Source: Aeromicrobium erythreum (GTDB taxonomy: Bacteria; Actinomycetota; Actinomycetes; Propionibacteriales; Nocardioidaceae). Taken from it: a stretch of 64,000 bases of DNA. A program made the position numbers and the translations under genes. Positions 8,187-17,234 of this stretch are shown here, one piece after another (position 1 is the first letter of the stretch; every line of letters begins with the position of its first letter). The stretch is taken from positions 3,565,240-3,629,239 of the forward strand of contig NZ_CP011502.1 in the NCBI RefSeq assembly GCF_001509405.1, read 5' to 3'. The notes under the pieces are model-generated. The model saw only the letters and a program-made list of their open reading frames with translations. It was not told the DNA's origin and searched no databases.

Positions 8187-9593
8187 TCAGGCCCTGCGTC
8201 GGCGCAGCGCCAGCATCGATCCCGCAACGAGGGCGACGGTCCCGGCGATCAGCAGGCCCAGTTGCGGTCCGCCGGCGTCGGGCAGCGGACCGCCGTCACG
8301 TCCCGGGCGGCTCGTGCCGGGGTCTGGGGTCGGTGTCGTGCTGCCGTCGTCGGGCACGGTCGGCGTCGGGGTGGGCGTGGGGGTCGGGTCGACGGCCCGG
8401 ACATTGACCAGCTCGCCGGCGTCACCGGTCGGGTCGGCCGCGGTCAGCGTGGCGGTGAGCTGACGATCTGAGCGGACGTAGCCGTCCGGCGCCTGCGCCT
8501 CCACGACCGTGTACGTGCCCGCGGCCAGTCCGGTCAACGAGAAGTGGCCCGGCCGCGTGTCACGGTCGCCGGCGCCGTCGTCAGCGACCGTGGTGCTGAA
8601 GTTGTTCGGCCCGGTGACCGTGAACGTGGCGCCGGCGAGAGCCTCACCGTCCTCGTCGACCTTGGTCCAGGCGAGCGTGCCCTGGTCCCCGGTGCCACCG
8701 CCGCCCTGACGGACGTACCGGATCCGGTCGGTCCACGTGCTGTCCCGCGTGCCGAACGTGTTCTCGATGACGTCCCCGGACGCGACGGAGTCGTCGACCG
8801 CAGCCTCGTAGATGTAGCGGTAGGCGATCGAGCCGTCCGTCACGGCGTTCGGGATCGTCACGGTGAACCGGTGGTCGGCTGGGTCGTCGGACAGCGTCCA
8901 CGTGCTCGAGTCCATCTGCGTCCAGTTCTGAGAGCTGTCGGACTGGTAGACCTGGAAGGTGGAGGCGACGATCGACGTCCGCGGGTCGTAGGTGTCGGTG
9001 ACGGTGGTGCCGTCGTCGAGCCGGCTCCCGCGGATGGCCGCGTCGTAGAGGATGTTGCCGTTGTCCCGGAGCGTCGAGGTCTTGATGGCCGCGTCGGCCC
9101 AGCCGCCCTGGCGAGGGTTGATCTCGGTGTCGGTGTGGATGATGCGGCCCGCGCCGGTGGTCCAGTCGAGTCCTGCGCCGTTGGTCGGCTGCGCGCCGAT
9201 GACGGGCACCGTCAGCTCTCCCTGCACGTTCGACGCCGTGGCGACGTAGTCGGTGAAGGTGCAGGTAGCGCGGGTCTGCTCGATGACACAGTTCGCGATC
9301 ACCTGCCCACTCGGCGAGCGCAGCTCCTGGGTGCCCGGGACGCCACTCACCTGAGAGGGGATGCCGACGGTGAACGTGTCGCCCGGCTGGGTTCCCGTCG
9401 GAGCCTGCCAGGTCACGCGGGCCTCGAGGCCTTCGCCCACGAGCGCGGACTCAGGCGTCACCGAGATGCCGGTGACGACGTCGCGGTCGGCGGCGGTCGC
9501 GCTGGTCGTGCCGGCTGCAACGAGCCCGGCTGTGAGGACGGCTGCGACGGCGAAGAACGCGGCGAACGGCCGCCGCCAGAAGATGGTGTCCAT
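8187..9593 (-). CDS. Secreted adhesin with LPxxG-like cell-wall anchor and SpaA-type domain
   Basis: 468 residues. Signal peptide: WRRPFAAFFAVAAVLTAGLVAAG ending near TSATAADR. Residues about 40-290 have the feel of bacterial Ig-like adhesion domains (SdrG/Cna A type), with NYGAGLDWTTGAGRI-like segments and DGTTVTDTYD. Residues about 300-390 form a SpaA/Cna-B domain (GTLAWTKVDEDGEALAGATF, then LAAGTYTVVEAQAPDGY). A Thr-Pro repeat stalk leads to a sorting-signal-like end: LPDAGG, a hydrophobic helix and the tail LRRRRA. LPDAG is not the canonical LPxTG but has the right spacing. RBS AAGGGGGA precedes ATG 9593. It probably projects from the wall as an adhesin. Confidence 0.85.
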   Translation of the reverse strand: MDTIFWRRPFAAFFAVAAVLTAGLVAAGTTSATAADRDVVTGISVTPESALVGEGLEARVTWQAPTGTQPGDTFTVGIPSQVSGVPGTQELRSPSGQVIANCVIEQTRATCTFTDYVATASNVQGELTVPVIGAQPTNGAGLDWTTGAGRIIHTDTEINPRQGGWADAAIKTSTLRDNGNILYDAAIRGSRLDDGTTVTDTYDPRTSIVASTFQVYQSDSSQNWTQMDSSTWTLSDDPADHRFTVTIPNAVTDGSIAYRYIYEAAVDDSVASGDVIENTFGTRDSTWTDRIRYVRQGGGGTGDQGTLAWTKVDEDGEALAGATFTVTGPNNFSTTVADDGAGDRDTRPGHFSLTGLAAGTYTVVEAQAPDGYVRSDRQLTATLTAADPTGDAGELVNVRAVDPTPTPTPTPTVPDDGSTTPTPDPGTSRPGRDGGPLPDAGGPQLGLLIAGTVALVAGSMLALRRRRA

Positions 9594-9988
9594 GATCCCC
9601 CTTACGGGTCCGATGCCCCGGGCGGATCGCCGCGGCGCCGGTCAAGAGTCTAGAAAGACGTTCGCATCACGCGGAAGTGGTACGGATGTTTATTCGAGCG
9701 TGAGCTCCGACTCATGGAGACGGGGGTCTCGGTGCAGCAGTCAGACACCTTCGACTCAGCGCGCTGGAGTCGGGGCGGCTGCCTGCGGGGGCGCGAGAAG
9801 GGTGATCTGCGTCTCTGACAGTCGGCCTTGCCGAGCGACGAGCCAAGCGACGGACGTTTGAGTACCGGCCCTTGCGTCGATGAGCGTCCCCGCGGAATCC
9901 TCGGAGTGGTGCACGCAGGTGGTGTGCGTGCAGAGTGTTCACCGAGACCTTCTGGCGAGGCACTGGCTTACCACGCTATCGTGTCGTC
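9594..9988. other. Intergenic region, 395 bases, no gene seen
   Basis: It separates the divergent adhesin (minus) and lipoprotein (plus) genes and should hold both promoters. A small minus-strand frame at 9712-9963 has the biased composition of noncoding high-GC DNA and was not accepted. The only clear signal is TATCGT at 9977-9982, six bases before the lipoprotein ATG. The stretch at about 9650-9700 is lower in GC than its surroundings. Confidence 0.5.
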
Positions 9989-10411
9989 ATGACTTGTACG
10001 ATCTTCCAAAAAAAGGGATCCCTTGCTGTGCTCGCGGTGATCGGGCTCGCCCTGCTGACCGGGTGCGGCGGTACCTCCGGCACCGAGAGTGGGGCCGCAG
10101 ACGCGTCGGCCTCGCCGAGTGCTTCCGCCACCGTCCCGAGCCTCGACCCGTCGAACCCGTGCCCGGCCCTTACGGGCGACGACGGGCTCGTGGATCGCGC
10201 GCTCGCCGGGGCGGACCTTTCGGGCGACGAGCGCCAGTCTCTCCAGGACACGCTGTTCGCGGTGGTCTCCTCCGGTCCGAAAGACCTGCAGGACCCGGTC
10301 GGACAGCTCGTCGACTACCTCGACGACCCCGAGGCCTACCAGCCCCTCGACGGCGGTTCCGACGATGAGGTCACCGCGGCGGCGAAGGCCATCCGCTCCG
10401 CCTGCTCCTGA
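9989..10411 (+). CDS. Small lipoprotein of unknown function
   Basis: 140 residues from ATG 9989. The N-terminus is a lipoprotein signal (LAVLAVIGLALLTGCGG, lipidated Cys about 26). A Ser/Ala-rich linker is followed by NPCPALTGDDGLVDRALAGAD and a C-terminal IRSACS, so the two Cys residues of the mature domain may form a disulfide. The shape resembles small actinobacterial DUF3558-like lipoproteins, but the match is too weak to name. TATCGT six bases upstream of the ATG predicts a leaderless transcript. The codons near the start (CAAAAAAAGGGA) are unusually A-rich. Confidence 0.75.
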   Translation: MTCTIFQKKGSLAVLAVIGLALLTGCGGTSGTESGAADASASPSASATVPSLDPSNPCPALTGDDGLVDRALAGADLSGDERQSLQDTLFAVVSSGPKDLQDPVGQLVDYLDDPEAYQPLDGGSDDEVTAAAKAIRSACS

Positions 10412-10438
10412 GTGAGAACTTCCGACTCAGAAGGCCGC

Positions 10439-11734
10439 TTACCGGGCTTGATCTCGCGACCCCCCGGCCCAGGTCGAGATCGTGCTGACGCGCAGACTCT
10501 GTCGACGTCCGCTCGCCTGACCAGGGTCGGGTCCAGGCTGCGTCGCCTTTCGGGCCCAACCTGCACCGACGACAGCAGCCATGACCTGGGTGATGCCCGC
10601 CGCGACGAGCACGGTCTCAGCTCCGACCCAGCCGATCACCGCTCCTCCCAGGAGCAGGCCGACGGACGTCCCTCCCGAGTGCAGCACGGTCTCGGCGGTG
10701 AACGCCGCTCGTCGGTCGGCGCCGTGGGTACGGGAGCTGATGGCTGCGTTGAGCGCAGCGATCGCCCACGGCGTGGCGGCGCCGCCGACTGCCGCCGCGC
10801 ACGCGACGCCGACCAGGCTCGGAGTCGCCAGCGGGAGGAGCAGGAAGGCACCACCGAGGGTCAGCCATGCGCCCGACATGGCGAGCGTGTGCGGCACGCG
10901 CTGGATGACGAACGGGACGACGAACGAGGCGAGCACCGAGGCGAGTCCGTACCCGCCCATCCCGGCCGCGAGCAGTTGACCGGGGCGACCGTGTTCCGTG
11001 CCCAGGATGGTCAGTCCCAGGCTGAAGCCGAACCAGCACACGCCGGCGATGCCCGCCATGGCCACCCCGGCGGCGAGGTCCGGGTGCCTGCGCAGCACCG
11101 CAACGGCGGACACGCCTCGCACGGTCGCAGGGACGGTTCGGTCCTGTGTCGGGGTGGGGACGCCAGGTACCGCGAGGAGTGCCAGCGCGGCCAACCCGAC
11201 GACGACCGTCTCGCACCACAGCAGCGGCGCAGCACCCCACACGGTGACGCACCAGGCCGCGGCAGGCGGGGCGAAGACCATCGACACGCGGTGGGCGAGG
11301 TCCTGCCAGGCCAGCCACCTGGCCGGGCCCATCCTCCCGCCTCGGCGGACGTGCTCGTCGGCGAGATCGGCGACCAGCGACCGCTCCGCCGGTCCCAGCA
11401 GCGCGGCTGCCGACCCCGTGATCAGCCCGGACGCACCGAGCGCCGTCGCTCCGAGCTCGCCCGAGATCGTCGCTGCAGGCACCACTGCCATCCCGACAGC
11501 ATTCGCAGCCATGACGACGGCCAGAGCCCGGCCTGTCGTCAGACGGTCGCGCACGTGGCGACCCCACCATGCCACGGTCAGCAGCGGCAGGCCGGCCGCT
11601 CCCCCGACGAGACCCATGGTCCAGGGCTCGCCAGTCTCCTGGAGCGCCACGAGAGGGAGCGCGACAGCCGTCAGGCGAGTCCCGATCCAGGTGACGAAGG
11701 TGGTCGCGGTCAGCAGCAGCAGAGAGGTGCGCAC
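10439..11734 (-). CDS. MFS exporter
   Basis: 431 residues, about 10-12 membrane helices, with the loop after helix 2 reading GRHVRDRLTTGR, a divergent form of the MFS A motif. Helices include LLLTATTFVTWIGTRLTAVALPL and LVGVACAAAVGGAATPWAIAALN. It resembles the MFS_3/EntS-like group of drug or siderophore exporters. It starts with GTG at 11734, six bases after CACGCT on the minus strand. It is divergent from a LysR-type gene only 72 bases away, the usual layout for a transporter controlled by that regulator. Substrate unknown. Confidence 0.88.
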   Translation of the reverse strand: MRTSLLLLTATTFVTWIGTRLTAVALPLVALQETGEPWTMGLVGGAAGLPLLTVAWWGRHVRDRLTTGRALAVVMAANAVGMAVVPAATISGELGATALGASGLITGSAAALLGPAERSLVADLADEHVRRGGRMGPARWLAWQDLAHRVSMVFAPPAAAWCVTVWGAAPLLWCETVVVGLAALALLAVPGVPTPTQDRTVPATVRGVSAVAVLRRHPDLAAGVAMAGIAGVCWFGFSLGLTILGTEHGRPGQLLAAGMGGYGLASVLASFVVPFVIQRVPHTLAMSGAWLTLGGAFLLLPLATPSLVGVACAAAVGGAATPWAIAALNAAISSRTHGADRRAAFTAETVLHSGGTSVGLLLGGAVIGWVGAETVLVAAGITQVMAAVVGAGWARKATQPGPDPGQASGRRQSLRVSTISTWAGGSRDQAR

Positions 11735-11806
11735 GACTCCAGCGTGCGGTGCGATGCGCGCGTCAGGTAGGGGTGACGTCGCGACCCTGACTCATACACT
11801 GAAGGC

Positions 11807-12676
11807 ATGACGCCACGCCTTCGCACTGATGACCTGGTCCTGGCCGAGGCCGTCGCCCGGCACGGATCGGTGGGGGCTGCTGCGAAGGAGCTGCTGACCA
11901 CCCAGCCATCGGCATCGCGGCGCCTGGCAGCTCTCGAGCGTCGTCTCGGTACTCGGCTGTTCGAGCGCGACACGACGGGCGCCCGCCCCACACCAGCCGG
12001 ACGTGAGCTGGCGCGGCACGCCGCACGACTCCTGGCTGAGCTCGAGATGCTCCCCGCCCACGTCCAGGCGGCCACCGAGACACGGGCCCTCAGCCTCGGA
12101 ACGATCCAATCCCTCGCACCCATCGTCTTCACCGCTGCGCAGGTCGAGCTCCCCGACATCGCGATCCAGGGAGAGGTGGACCACGGCCCCGTGCTCGTCG
12201 GCCAGGTGCATCAAGGCCTGCTCGATGCCGCAATCATCACCATCGCGGGCCAGACCGTCCTCCCCCACGGACTCCGCACCGTCCCGCTCGGCAGCTCCTC
12301 GCACGTGCTCGTCCTGCCACACCTGACACCTGCCCCAGGCAAGGACGGGAGAGACCTGGCAGGTCGAGAGGTCATCCACCACTCGATCGACCTCGCAGGC
12401 CACCGGCTGCACGCAGCGCTCTCCGCGCTGGGAGCCCACGCACACCACGGGCTGACGCTCGAGACGACACTGCGCGTCGCGCGACATCGTCGAGTCCCGG
12501 CCGTGGTGCCCGAGATGGCGGCCCTGTGGTGGGACGATCCGCGCGACACCCTCCTCCCGTCGCCGGTCACGAGCAGCACCAGCTTGCAGCTCGTGACCCG
12601 GCAACCACCCCACGCCCTCCTCGAACGAGCACTCCCCGGGCTACGCGCCCGCATCCTGGGCGTCCCCCGTCCCTAG
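11807..12676 (+). CDS. LysR-family transcriptional regulator
   Basis: 289 residues. An N-terminal winged helix-turn-helix covers 8-65 (VARHGSVGAAAKELLTTQPS and SRRLAALERRLGTRLFER), followed by a linker helix and a LysR-substrate-like domain, which is somewhat shorter and less conserved than usual. TACACT at 11795-11800 is six bases before the ATG. The divergent MFS exporter is its probable target; the 72-base spacer must contain both promoters and the operator, with no convincing T-N11-A dyad spotted. Co-inducer unknown. Confidence 0.9.
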   Translation: MTPRLRTDDLVLAEAVARHGSVGAAAKELLTTQPSASRRLAALERRLGTRLFERDTTGARPTPAGRELARHAARLLAELEMLPAHVQAATETRALSLGTIQSLAPIVFTAAQVELPDIAIQGEVDHGPVLVGQVHQGLLDAAIITIAGQTVLPHGLRTVPLGSSSHVLVLPHLTPAPGKDGRDLAGREVIHHSIDLAGHRLHAALSALGAHAHHGLTLETTLRVARHRRVPAVVPEMAALWWDDPRDTLLPSPVTSSTSLQLVTRQPPHALLERALPGLRARILGVPRP

Positions 12677-12755
12677 ATGCCCCTCGAGTCGATGAGCGTG
12701 TCTCGGACGAGACGAGCGCCTGGTCGACTCCTGCGGCTCATCGGACAGATACCGC

Positions 12756-12770
12756 TACCCCCTAGGGGTA
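12756..12770 (+). promoter_or_regulatory. CsoR operator over the copper-operon promoter
   Basis: TACCCC-CTA-GGGGTA is a 6-3-6 inverted repeat in a C/G-run context with flanking GATACC and GTGGT, the known form of CsoR boxes in actinobacteria. It overlaps TATCGT (12769-12774), which lies exactly six bases before the DUF305 ATG at 12781. Bound repressor would therefore cover the -10 region of the operon that also encodes CsoR, giving copper-relieved autorepression. Confidence 0.85.
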
Positions 12771-12780
12771 TCGTGGTCCC

Positions 12781-13338
12781 ATGAGTCCTCGTCATGTCCT
12801 CCTGACCCTGGCCTCGGCCCTCCTGCTGGCCGGGTGCGGCTCGCCCAACACCAGCGACGAGGGCCACGACGGAGCCGACGTCACGTTCGCGCAGCAGATG
12901 ATCCCCCACCACGAGCAGGCCGTGGAGATGAGCGACCTCGCACTCGAGCCCGCCCGCGGCGCGTCCGCCGAGGTCACCGACCTCGCCACCCGCATCCGCG
13001 CCGCCCAGAAGCCGGAGATCGAGGAGCTGACCGGCTTCCTCGAGGGCTGGGGCGAGGACGTGCCCAGCGGGCACGGTGGCCACGAGGGGCACGGGGGCGC
13101 CGGCCACTCGATGACCGGGATGATGAGCGAGGACCAGCTGTCGAGGCTCGCCGACTCCGACGGCGCCACCTTCGACCGGCTCTGGCTCGAGCTGATGGTC
13201 GAGCACCACGAGGGCGCCGTCGAGATGGCCCGGACCGAGCTCGCCGACGGCCAGGACTCGCGCGCGAAGGCGCTGGCGCGCGCCATCATCGACGCCCAGA
13301 CCGCCGAGATCACCCAGATGAAGGGACTCCTCGGATGA
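12781..13338 (+). CDS. DUF305 copper-associated lipoprotein
   Basis: 185 residues. Lipobox LLAGC with Cys19 predicts an exported lipoprotein. It has two DUF305 half-repeats, each with HH and acidic ligands: FAQQMIPHHEQAVEMSDLAL and LMVEHHEGAVEMARTEL. Between them lies a His/Gly/Met-rich linker (HGGHEGHGGAGHSMTGMM), likely a metal-binding stretch. The family is ferritin-like in fold and is repeatedly found in copper resistance operons. It is the first gene after the CsoR box and overlaps csoR by four bases (ATGA). It probably binds copper outside the membrane. Confidence 0.9.
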   Translation: MSPRHVLLTLASALLLAGCGSPNTSDEGHDGADVTFAQQMIPHHEQAVEMSDLALEPARGASAEVTDLATRIRAAQKPEIEELTGFLEGWGEDVPSGHGGHEGHGGAGHSMTGMMSEDQLSRLADSDGATFDRLWLELMVEHHEGAVEMARTELADGQDSRAKALARAIIDAQTAEITQMKGLLG

Positions 13339-13643
13339 GCGCCACGCACGAGCACCCCGAGGCGCCCGGCTACTCCGACGACAAGAAGGCGGTCCTCGCC
13401 CGACTGCGGCGTATCGAAGGCCAGGTCCGCGGCCTCACCCGCATGGTCGAGGACGACACCTACTGCATCGACGTGCTCACCCAGGTGAGCGCGACCACCA
13501 AGGCGCTCGAGGCGGTGGCCCTCAAGCTGCTCGACGAGCACCTCGCCCACTGCGTCGTCAACGCGGCGCGCGCGGGCGGGCCCGAGGCCGACGCGAAGGT
13601 CAAGGAGGCCTCCGACGCCATCGCCCGGCTCGTCCGCTCCTGA
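13335..13643 (+). CDS. csoR: CsoR-type copper-sensing repressor
   Basis: 102 residues. DUF156 fold with KKAVLARLRRIEGQVRGLTRMVEDD (helix 1 start, nucleic-acid-binding Arg residues) and the Cu(I) ligands Cys44, His69 and Cys73 in CIDVLTQ and DEHLAHCV, the C-x24-H-x3-C pattern of copper sensors. It releases DNA when it binds Cu(I). The start overlaps the DUF305 stop. The matching operator lies upstream of the operon at 12756-12770. Confidence 0.95.
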   Translation: MSATHEHPEAPGYSDDKKAVLARLRRIEGQVRGLTRMVEDDTYCIDVLTQVSATTKALEAVALKLLDEHLAHCVVNAARAGGPEADAKVKEASDAIARLVRS

Positions 13644-13686
13644 ACCGACCCGAACCCAGCCGACCCCGTCCCGAGAGGGGACCAGC

Positions 13687-13890
13687 ATGACCACCACCTA
13701 CGACGTCACCGGCATGACCTGCGCCCACTGCGTCGCCGCCGTCACCGAGGAGCTCAGCGCCCTCGACGGCGTCACCGACGTCACCGTCGACCTCGTCGCC
13801 GGCGGCACTTCCCACGTCACCGTCACCGGCGACACCTCGTCCGACGCGGTCCGCGAGGCCGTCGCCGAGGCGGGGTACGCCCTGGCCTGA
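13687..13890 (+). CDS. copZ: CopZ-like copper chaperone
   Basis: 67 residues, a single heavy-metal-associated domain with MTCAHC (Cys12 and Cys15) in the first loop and the usual beta-alpha-beta pattern. It carries Cu(I) in the cytoplasm to CopA and CsoR. GAGAGGGGACC lies just before the ATG. It sits between csoR and copA, spaced by 43 and 12 bases. Confidence 0.94.
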   Translation: MTTTYDVTGMTCAHCVAAVTEELSALDGVTDVTVDLVAGGTSHVTVTGDTSSDAVREAVAEAGYALA

Positions 13891-13902
13891 GGGGAGCACA
13901 CC

Positions 13903-16080
13903 GTGACCACCCAGAACGCCGGCCAGGAGACCGTCAGGCTCGACGTGCACGGCATGAGCTGCACGGCCTGCGCGGCGCGCATCGAGAAGAAGCTCAACCG
14001 GCTCGACGGCGTCGAGGCGAGCGTCAACTACGCCACCGAGAAGGCGACCGTGCGCGTGCCCGAGGGCACCGACCACCAGGTGCTGCTCGACGCCGTCGCC
14101 GCGACGGGCTACTCGGCGACGCTGCCGCAGGAGCACCACGGCGGGGCGCACGACCACACGGACGGTCTCCATGGGGCCGCCTCCATGCGGCGACGTGCGC
14201 TCGTCTCCGGCGTGCTCAGCCTCCCGGTCCTGGTCCTGTCGATGGTGCCGGCCACCCAGCTCCCCGGCTGGCAGTGGCTGGCGCTGGCCCTGGCCACCCC
14301 CGTCGTCACCTGGGGCGCCTGGCCGTTCCACCGGGCTGCCGCCACCAACCTGCGCCACGGCGCCGCCACGATGGACACCCTCGTGTCGGTCGGCGTCGGC
14401 GCGGCGTACCTCTGGTCGCTGTGGGCCCTTCTCCTCGGCGGGGCGGGTCACGTCGGGATGCGGATGGAGTGGTCGCTCACCGGCGGCGGCGCCCACGAGA
14501 TCTACCTCGAGGTCGCGGCCGTCGTCACCACGTTCGTGCTCCTCGGCCACTACCTCGAGGCGAACGCGAAGCGTCAGTCGAGCGCCGCCCTCCGGGCGCT
14601 CCTCGACCTCGGCGCCAAGGACGTCGCCGTGCTGCGCGACGGCCTGGAGACGCGCGTCCCCGTCGACGACGTGCGCGTCGGCGACCTCTTCGTCGTCCGG
14701 CCGGGCGAGACGATCGCCACCGACGGCGAGGTCGTGGAGGGTGCGTCAGCCGTCGACGAGTCGATGCTGACGGGCGAGTCCGTGCCCGTGGAGGTCGACG
14801 AGGGTCGTGCGGTCACCGGGGCGACGGTCAACGTCGGCGGTCGGCTCGTGGTCCGCGCCACGGCCGTCGGCGCCGACACCCGGCTCGCGCAGATGGCGAG
14901 GCTGGTCGAGGAGGCCCAGGAGGGCAAGGCCGAGGTGCAACGGCTCGCCGACCGCGTCGCCGCCTGGTTCGTGCCCGCCGTGATCGCCCTGGCGGTGGCC
15001 ACGTTCGCGGGCTGGCTGCTGCTCGGCGGCACCCTGACCCAGGCGTTCGTCGCGTCCGTGGCGGTCCTGATCATCGCCTGCCCCTGCGCCCTCGGCCTCG
15101 CGACGCCGACCGCCCTCATGGTCGGCACCGGTCGCGGTGCGCAGCTCGGCGTCCTCATCAAGGGGCCGCAGGTGCTCGAGTCGACCCGCCGCATCGACAC
15201 CGTCGTCCTCGACAAGACCGGCACGGTCACCACGGGCGAGATGCGCGTCGTCGACGTGCGGCCTGTCCCCGGTGTCGACGTCGGGCGGCTCCGCGCCCTC
15301 GCGGCCGGTGTCGAGCACGCGTCGGAGCACCCCGTCGCCCGCGCCGTCGCGGCCCTCGTCGACCAGCCCCTTCCCGTCCAGGACTTCGCCAACCACCCCG
15401 GCCAGGGCGTCAGCGGCGTGGTCGACGGCAGTCGTGTGCGGGCCGGACGGGCGTCGTGGCTCGGCCACGACGTCGCGCCGGTCGACGTCGTCGGCACGAC
15501 CATCGCCGTCGAGGCCGACGGCCGCCTCGTCGGCACCGTGACGGTGGCCGACACGGTCAGGCCGACGTCGCGCCAGGCGGTCGCCGACCTGCGCGACCTG
15601 GGCCTGGAGCCGGTGCTGCTGACCGGCGACGCGCGCCGCGTCGCCGACGCCGTGGCCGCCGAGGTCGGGATCGAGCGGGTCGAGGCCGAGGTGACGCCCG
15701 ACGACAAGCTGCGCGCGGTCCAGCGCCTGCAGGCCGAGGGTCGCGTGGTGGCCATGGTCGGCGACGGCGTGAACGACGCCGCCGCGCTCGCCGCCGCCGA
15801 CCTGGGCATCGCGATGGGCACCGGCACCGACGTCGCGATCGCCGCGTCGGACCTGACGCTCGTCTCCGGCGACCTCTCCGCCGCCGTCGTCGCCGTGCGG
15901 CTGTCGCGGGCGACGCTGCGGACCATCCGGACCAACCTGGTGTGGGCGTTCGGCTACAACGTCGCCGCCCTGCCCCTCGCCGTCGCCGGGCTCCTGAACC
16001 CGATGATCGCCGGCGTCGCGATGGCCGCCAGCAGCGTGCTCGTGGTGACCAACAGCCTGCGCCTGCGTCGCTTCGACTGA
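13903..16080 (+). CDS. copA: Cu(I)-exporting P1B-type ATPase
   Basis: 725 residues from GTG. One N-terminal metal-binding domain (GMSCTACA, Cys20/Cys23), two leading helices, then the P-type core: TGES actuator loop, the CPC ligand triplet in [16 protein letters not shown], the phosphorylated Asp in DKTGT (about residue 436), nucleotide-binding HP in SEHPVARAV, and the hinge [10 protein letters not shown]. Final helices carry YN and MxxSS (NVAALP and [17 protein letters not shown]), as in copper exporters of class 1B-1. GGGGAGC lies before the GTG. It exports cytosolic Cu(I) and is the core of the CsoR regulon. Confidence 0.96.
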   Translation: MTTQNAGQETVRLDVHGMSCTACAARIEKKLNRLDGVEASVNYATEKATVRVPEGTDHQVLLDAVAATGYSATLPQEHHGGAHDHTDGLHGAASMRRRALVSGVLSLPVLVLSMVPATQLPGWQWLALALATPVVTWGAWPFHRAAATNLRHGAATMDTLVSVGVGAAYLWSLWALLLGGAGHVGMRMEWSLTGGGAHEIYLEVAAVVTTFVLLGHYLEANAKRQSSAALRALLDLGAKDVAVLRDGLETRVPVDDVRVGDLFVVRPGETIATDGEVVEGASAVDESMLTGESVPVEVDEGRAVTGATVNVGGRLVVRATAVGADTRLAQMARLVEEAQEGKAEVQRLADRVAAWFVPAVIALAVATFAGWLLLGGTLTQAFVASVAVLIIACPCALGLATPTALMVGTGRGAQLGVLIKGPQVLESTRRIDTVVLDKTGTVTTGEMRVVDVRPVPGVDVGRLRALAAGVEHASEHPVARAVAALVDQPLPVQDFANHPGQGVSGVVDGSRVRAGRASWLGHDVAPVDVVGTTIAVEADGRLVGTVTVADTVRPTSRQAVADLRDLGLEPVLLTGDARRVADAVAAEVGIERVEAEVTPDDKLRAVQRLQAEGRVVAMVGDGVNDAAALAAADLGIAMGTGTDVAIAASDLTLVSGDLSAAVVAVRLSRATLRTIRTNLVWAFGYNVAALPLAVAGLLNPMIAGVAMAASSVLVVTNSLRLRRFD

Positions 16081-16126
16081 CTCACGGCTCTCGTCCACCT
16101 ACGACGACGCGTAGTACCGTGTGCCG

Positions 16127-16645
16127 GTGAGCGCAGACCGCCGCCTGACCTCGGGCCACGCCCGCACGGTCCGTGCTGCGTTCGTCGGCGCGCTCACGAC
16201 GGGGCTCGGCGTCGGCGCCCACGAGGCCGCCGGAGGCGCTGCGCCCTCCCTGGGTGCGCTGGGCGCGATCACCGTGGGCGTCGGCGCGCTCGCCTGGATG
16301 CTGAGCGGCCAGCGCTGGACCCCGCGGACCCTCCTTGCGGCGTTCCTGCTCACGCAGGGCGCCGTCCACGGCGTGTCGATGGCGCAGCACCCCGTCATGG
16401 GTGGCGACGGCGCCCTCATGCTGCTCACCCACGGCCTGGCCGCCGCTCTCCTCGTGGCCGTGGTCCCACGCGCCGAGCACGCGCTGCTGTCGATCCTCGA
16501 CCACCTCGCCCTGCGGGCGCTGCGGATCCTGCGCGTCCTCGCGCCCACACCGCGCCCCGACCTCCTCGTCTCCACCCCGTCGTCGCTGCACGGCGTCGCG
16601 CGCCTCGCGCTGCCTCTCGGAAGGGCACCCCCGGCATCGGTCTGA
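16127..16645 (+). CDS. Four-helix membrane protein of the copper cluster
   Basis: 172 residues from GTG 16127. TACCGT at 16115-16120 is six bases before it; a GTG at 16121 is the alternative. Hydrophobic segments surround AFVGALTTGLGVGAHEAAGG, LGALGAITVGVGALAWML, LLAAFLLTQGAVHGVSM and LMLLTHGLAAALLVAVV. Histidines and methionines lie at helix ends (VHGVSMAQHPVM, LTHGL), compatible with metal handling, but no family is recognised. It is between copA and copC and has its own likely promoter. Confidence 0.7.
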   Translation: MSADRRLTSGHARTVRAAFVGALTTGLGVGAHEAAGGAAPSLGALGAITVGVGALAWMLSGQRWTPRTLLAAFLLTQGAVHGVSMAQHPVMGGDGALMLLTHGLAAALLVAVVPRAEHALLSILDHLALRALRILRVLAPTPRPDLLVSTPSSLHGVARLALPLGRAPPASV

Positions 16646-16679
16646 CCACCGATCCACCCCCTTCCCGGAAGAGACACCC

Positions 16680-17234
16680 ATGCACCCGACCCTCCGGGGT
16701 CGGTCCGTGCTGCTGTGCCTGCTCACCGGCCTGCTCGTGCTGCTGCCCGGGCTCGCCGCGTCGGCGCACAGCGCACTGATCGGCTCCAACCCCCAGACCG
16801 GCTCGACCGTCCAGGCCCTGCCGGAGCAGCTCGAGCTGCGCTTCAACGAACCCGTCAGCGACATCAGCCCCGCCATGGTGCTGCGCCGCGACGGCGACAC
16901 CGTGGCCACGCTGAGGCCTCGCGCCGACGGCACCCGGCTCCTGGCCGACGCACCCGGCACCACGCTGCCCGACGGCCGCTACACGCTCGTCTGGCGCGTC
17001 GTGTCGGCCGACGGCCACCCGATCGACGGCGTCGTCGCGTTCACCCTCGGCGACGGTCGGACCCCGGCCATCGCCGCACCCACCCAGCGCACAGCGTCCG
17101 ACGTCTCCTCGACGTCGCGCTACGGCGCGTACGCGCTGGGCGGCCTCGCTGCCCTCGTGCTGCTCGCCGCCGTCGTCGTCCTCGTGCGCCGCTCCCGCAC
17201 CACCCCGACCTCCGACAAGGACCACACCCGATGA
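16680..17234 (+). CDS. copC: CopC-domain copper-binding protein with C-terminal anchor
   Basis: 184 residues. Signal peptide 1-29 cleaved before His30 (AHSALIGSNPQTGSTV), so the mature N-terminal His can complete the CopC copper site with the later His in VSADGHPIDGVVAF. The beta-sandwich ends at about 125, then a Ser/Thr linker and one transmembrane helix (LGGLAALVLLAAVVVLV) with a basic tail. GGAAGAG lies upstream of the ATG. Unlike CopC-CopD fusions there is no CopD domain. The stop overlaps the PCuAC gene by four bases. Confidence 0.93.
   Translation: MHPTLRGRSVLLCLLTGLLVLLPGLAASAHSALIGSNPQTGSTVQALPEQLELRFNEPVSDISPAMVLRRDGDTVATLRPRADGTRLLADAPGTTLPDGRYTLVWRVVSADGHPIDGVVAFTLGDGRTPAIAAPTQRTASDVSSTSRYGAYALGGLAALVLLAAVVVLVRRSRTTPTSDKDHTR

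Noticed and set aside
9712..9963. Minus-strand frame of 83 residues in the adhesin-lipoprotein spacer
   Set aside because: No ribosome-binding site, promoter pattern or conserved residues; composition is noncoding-like.
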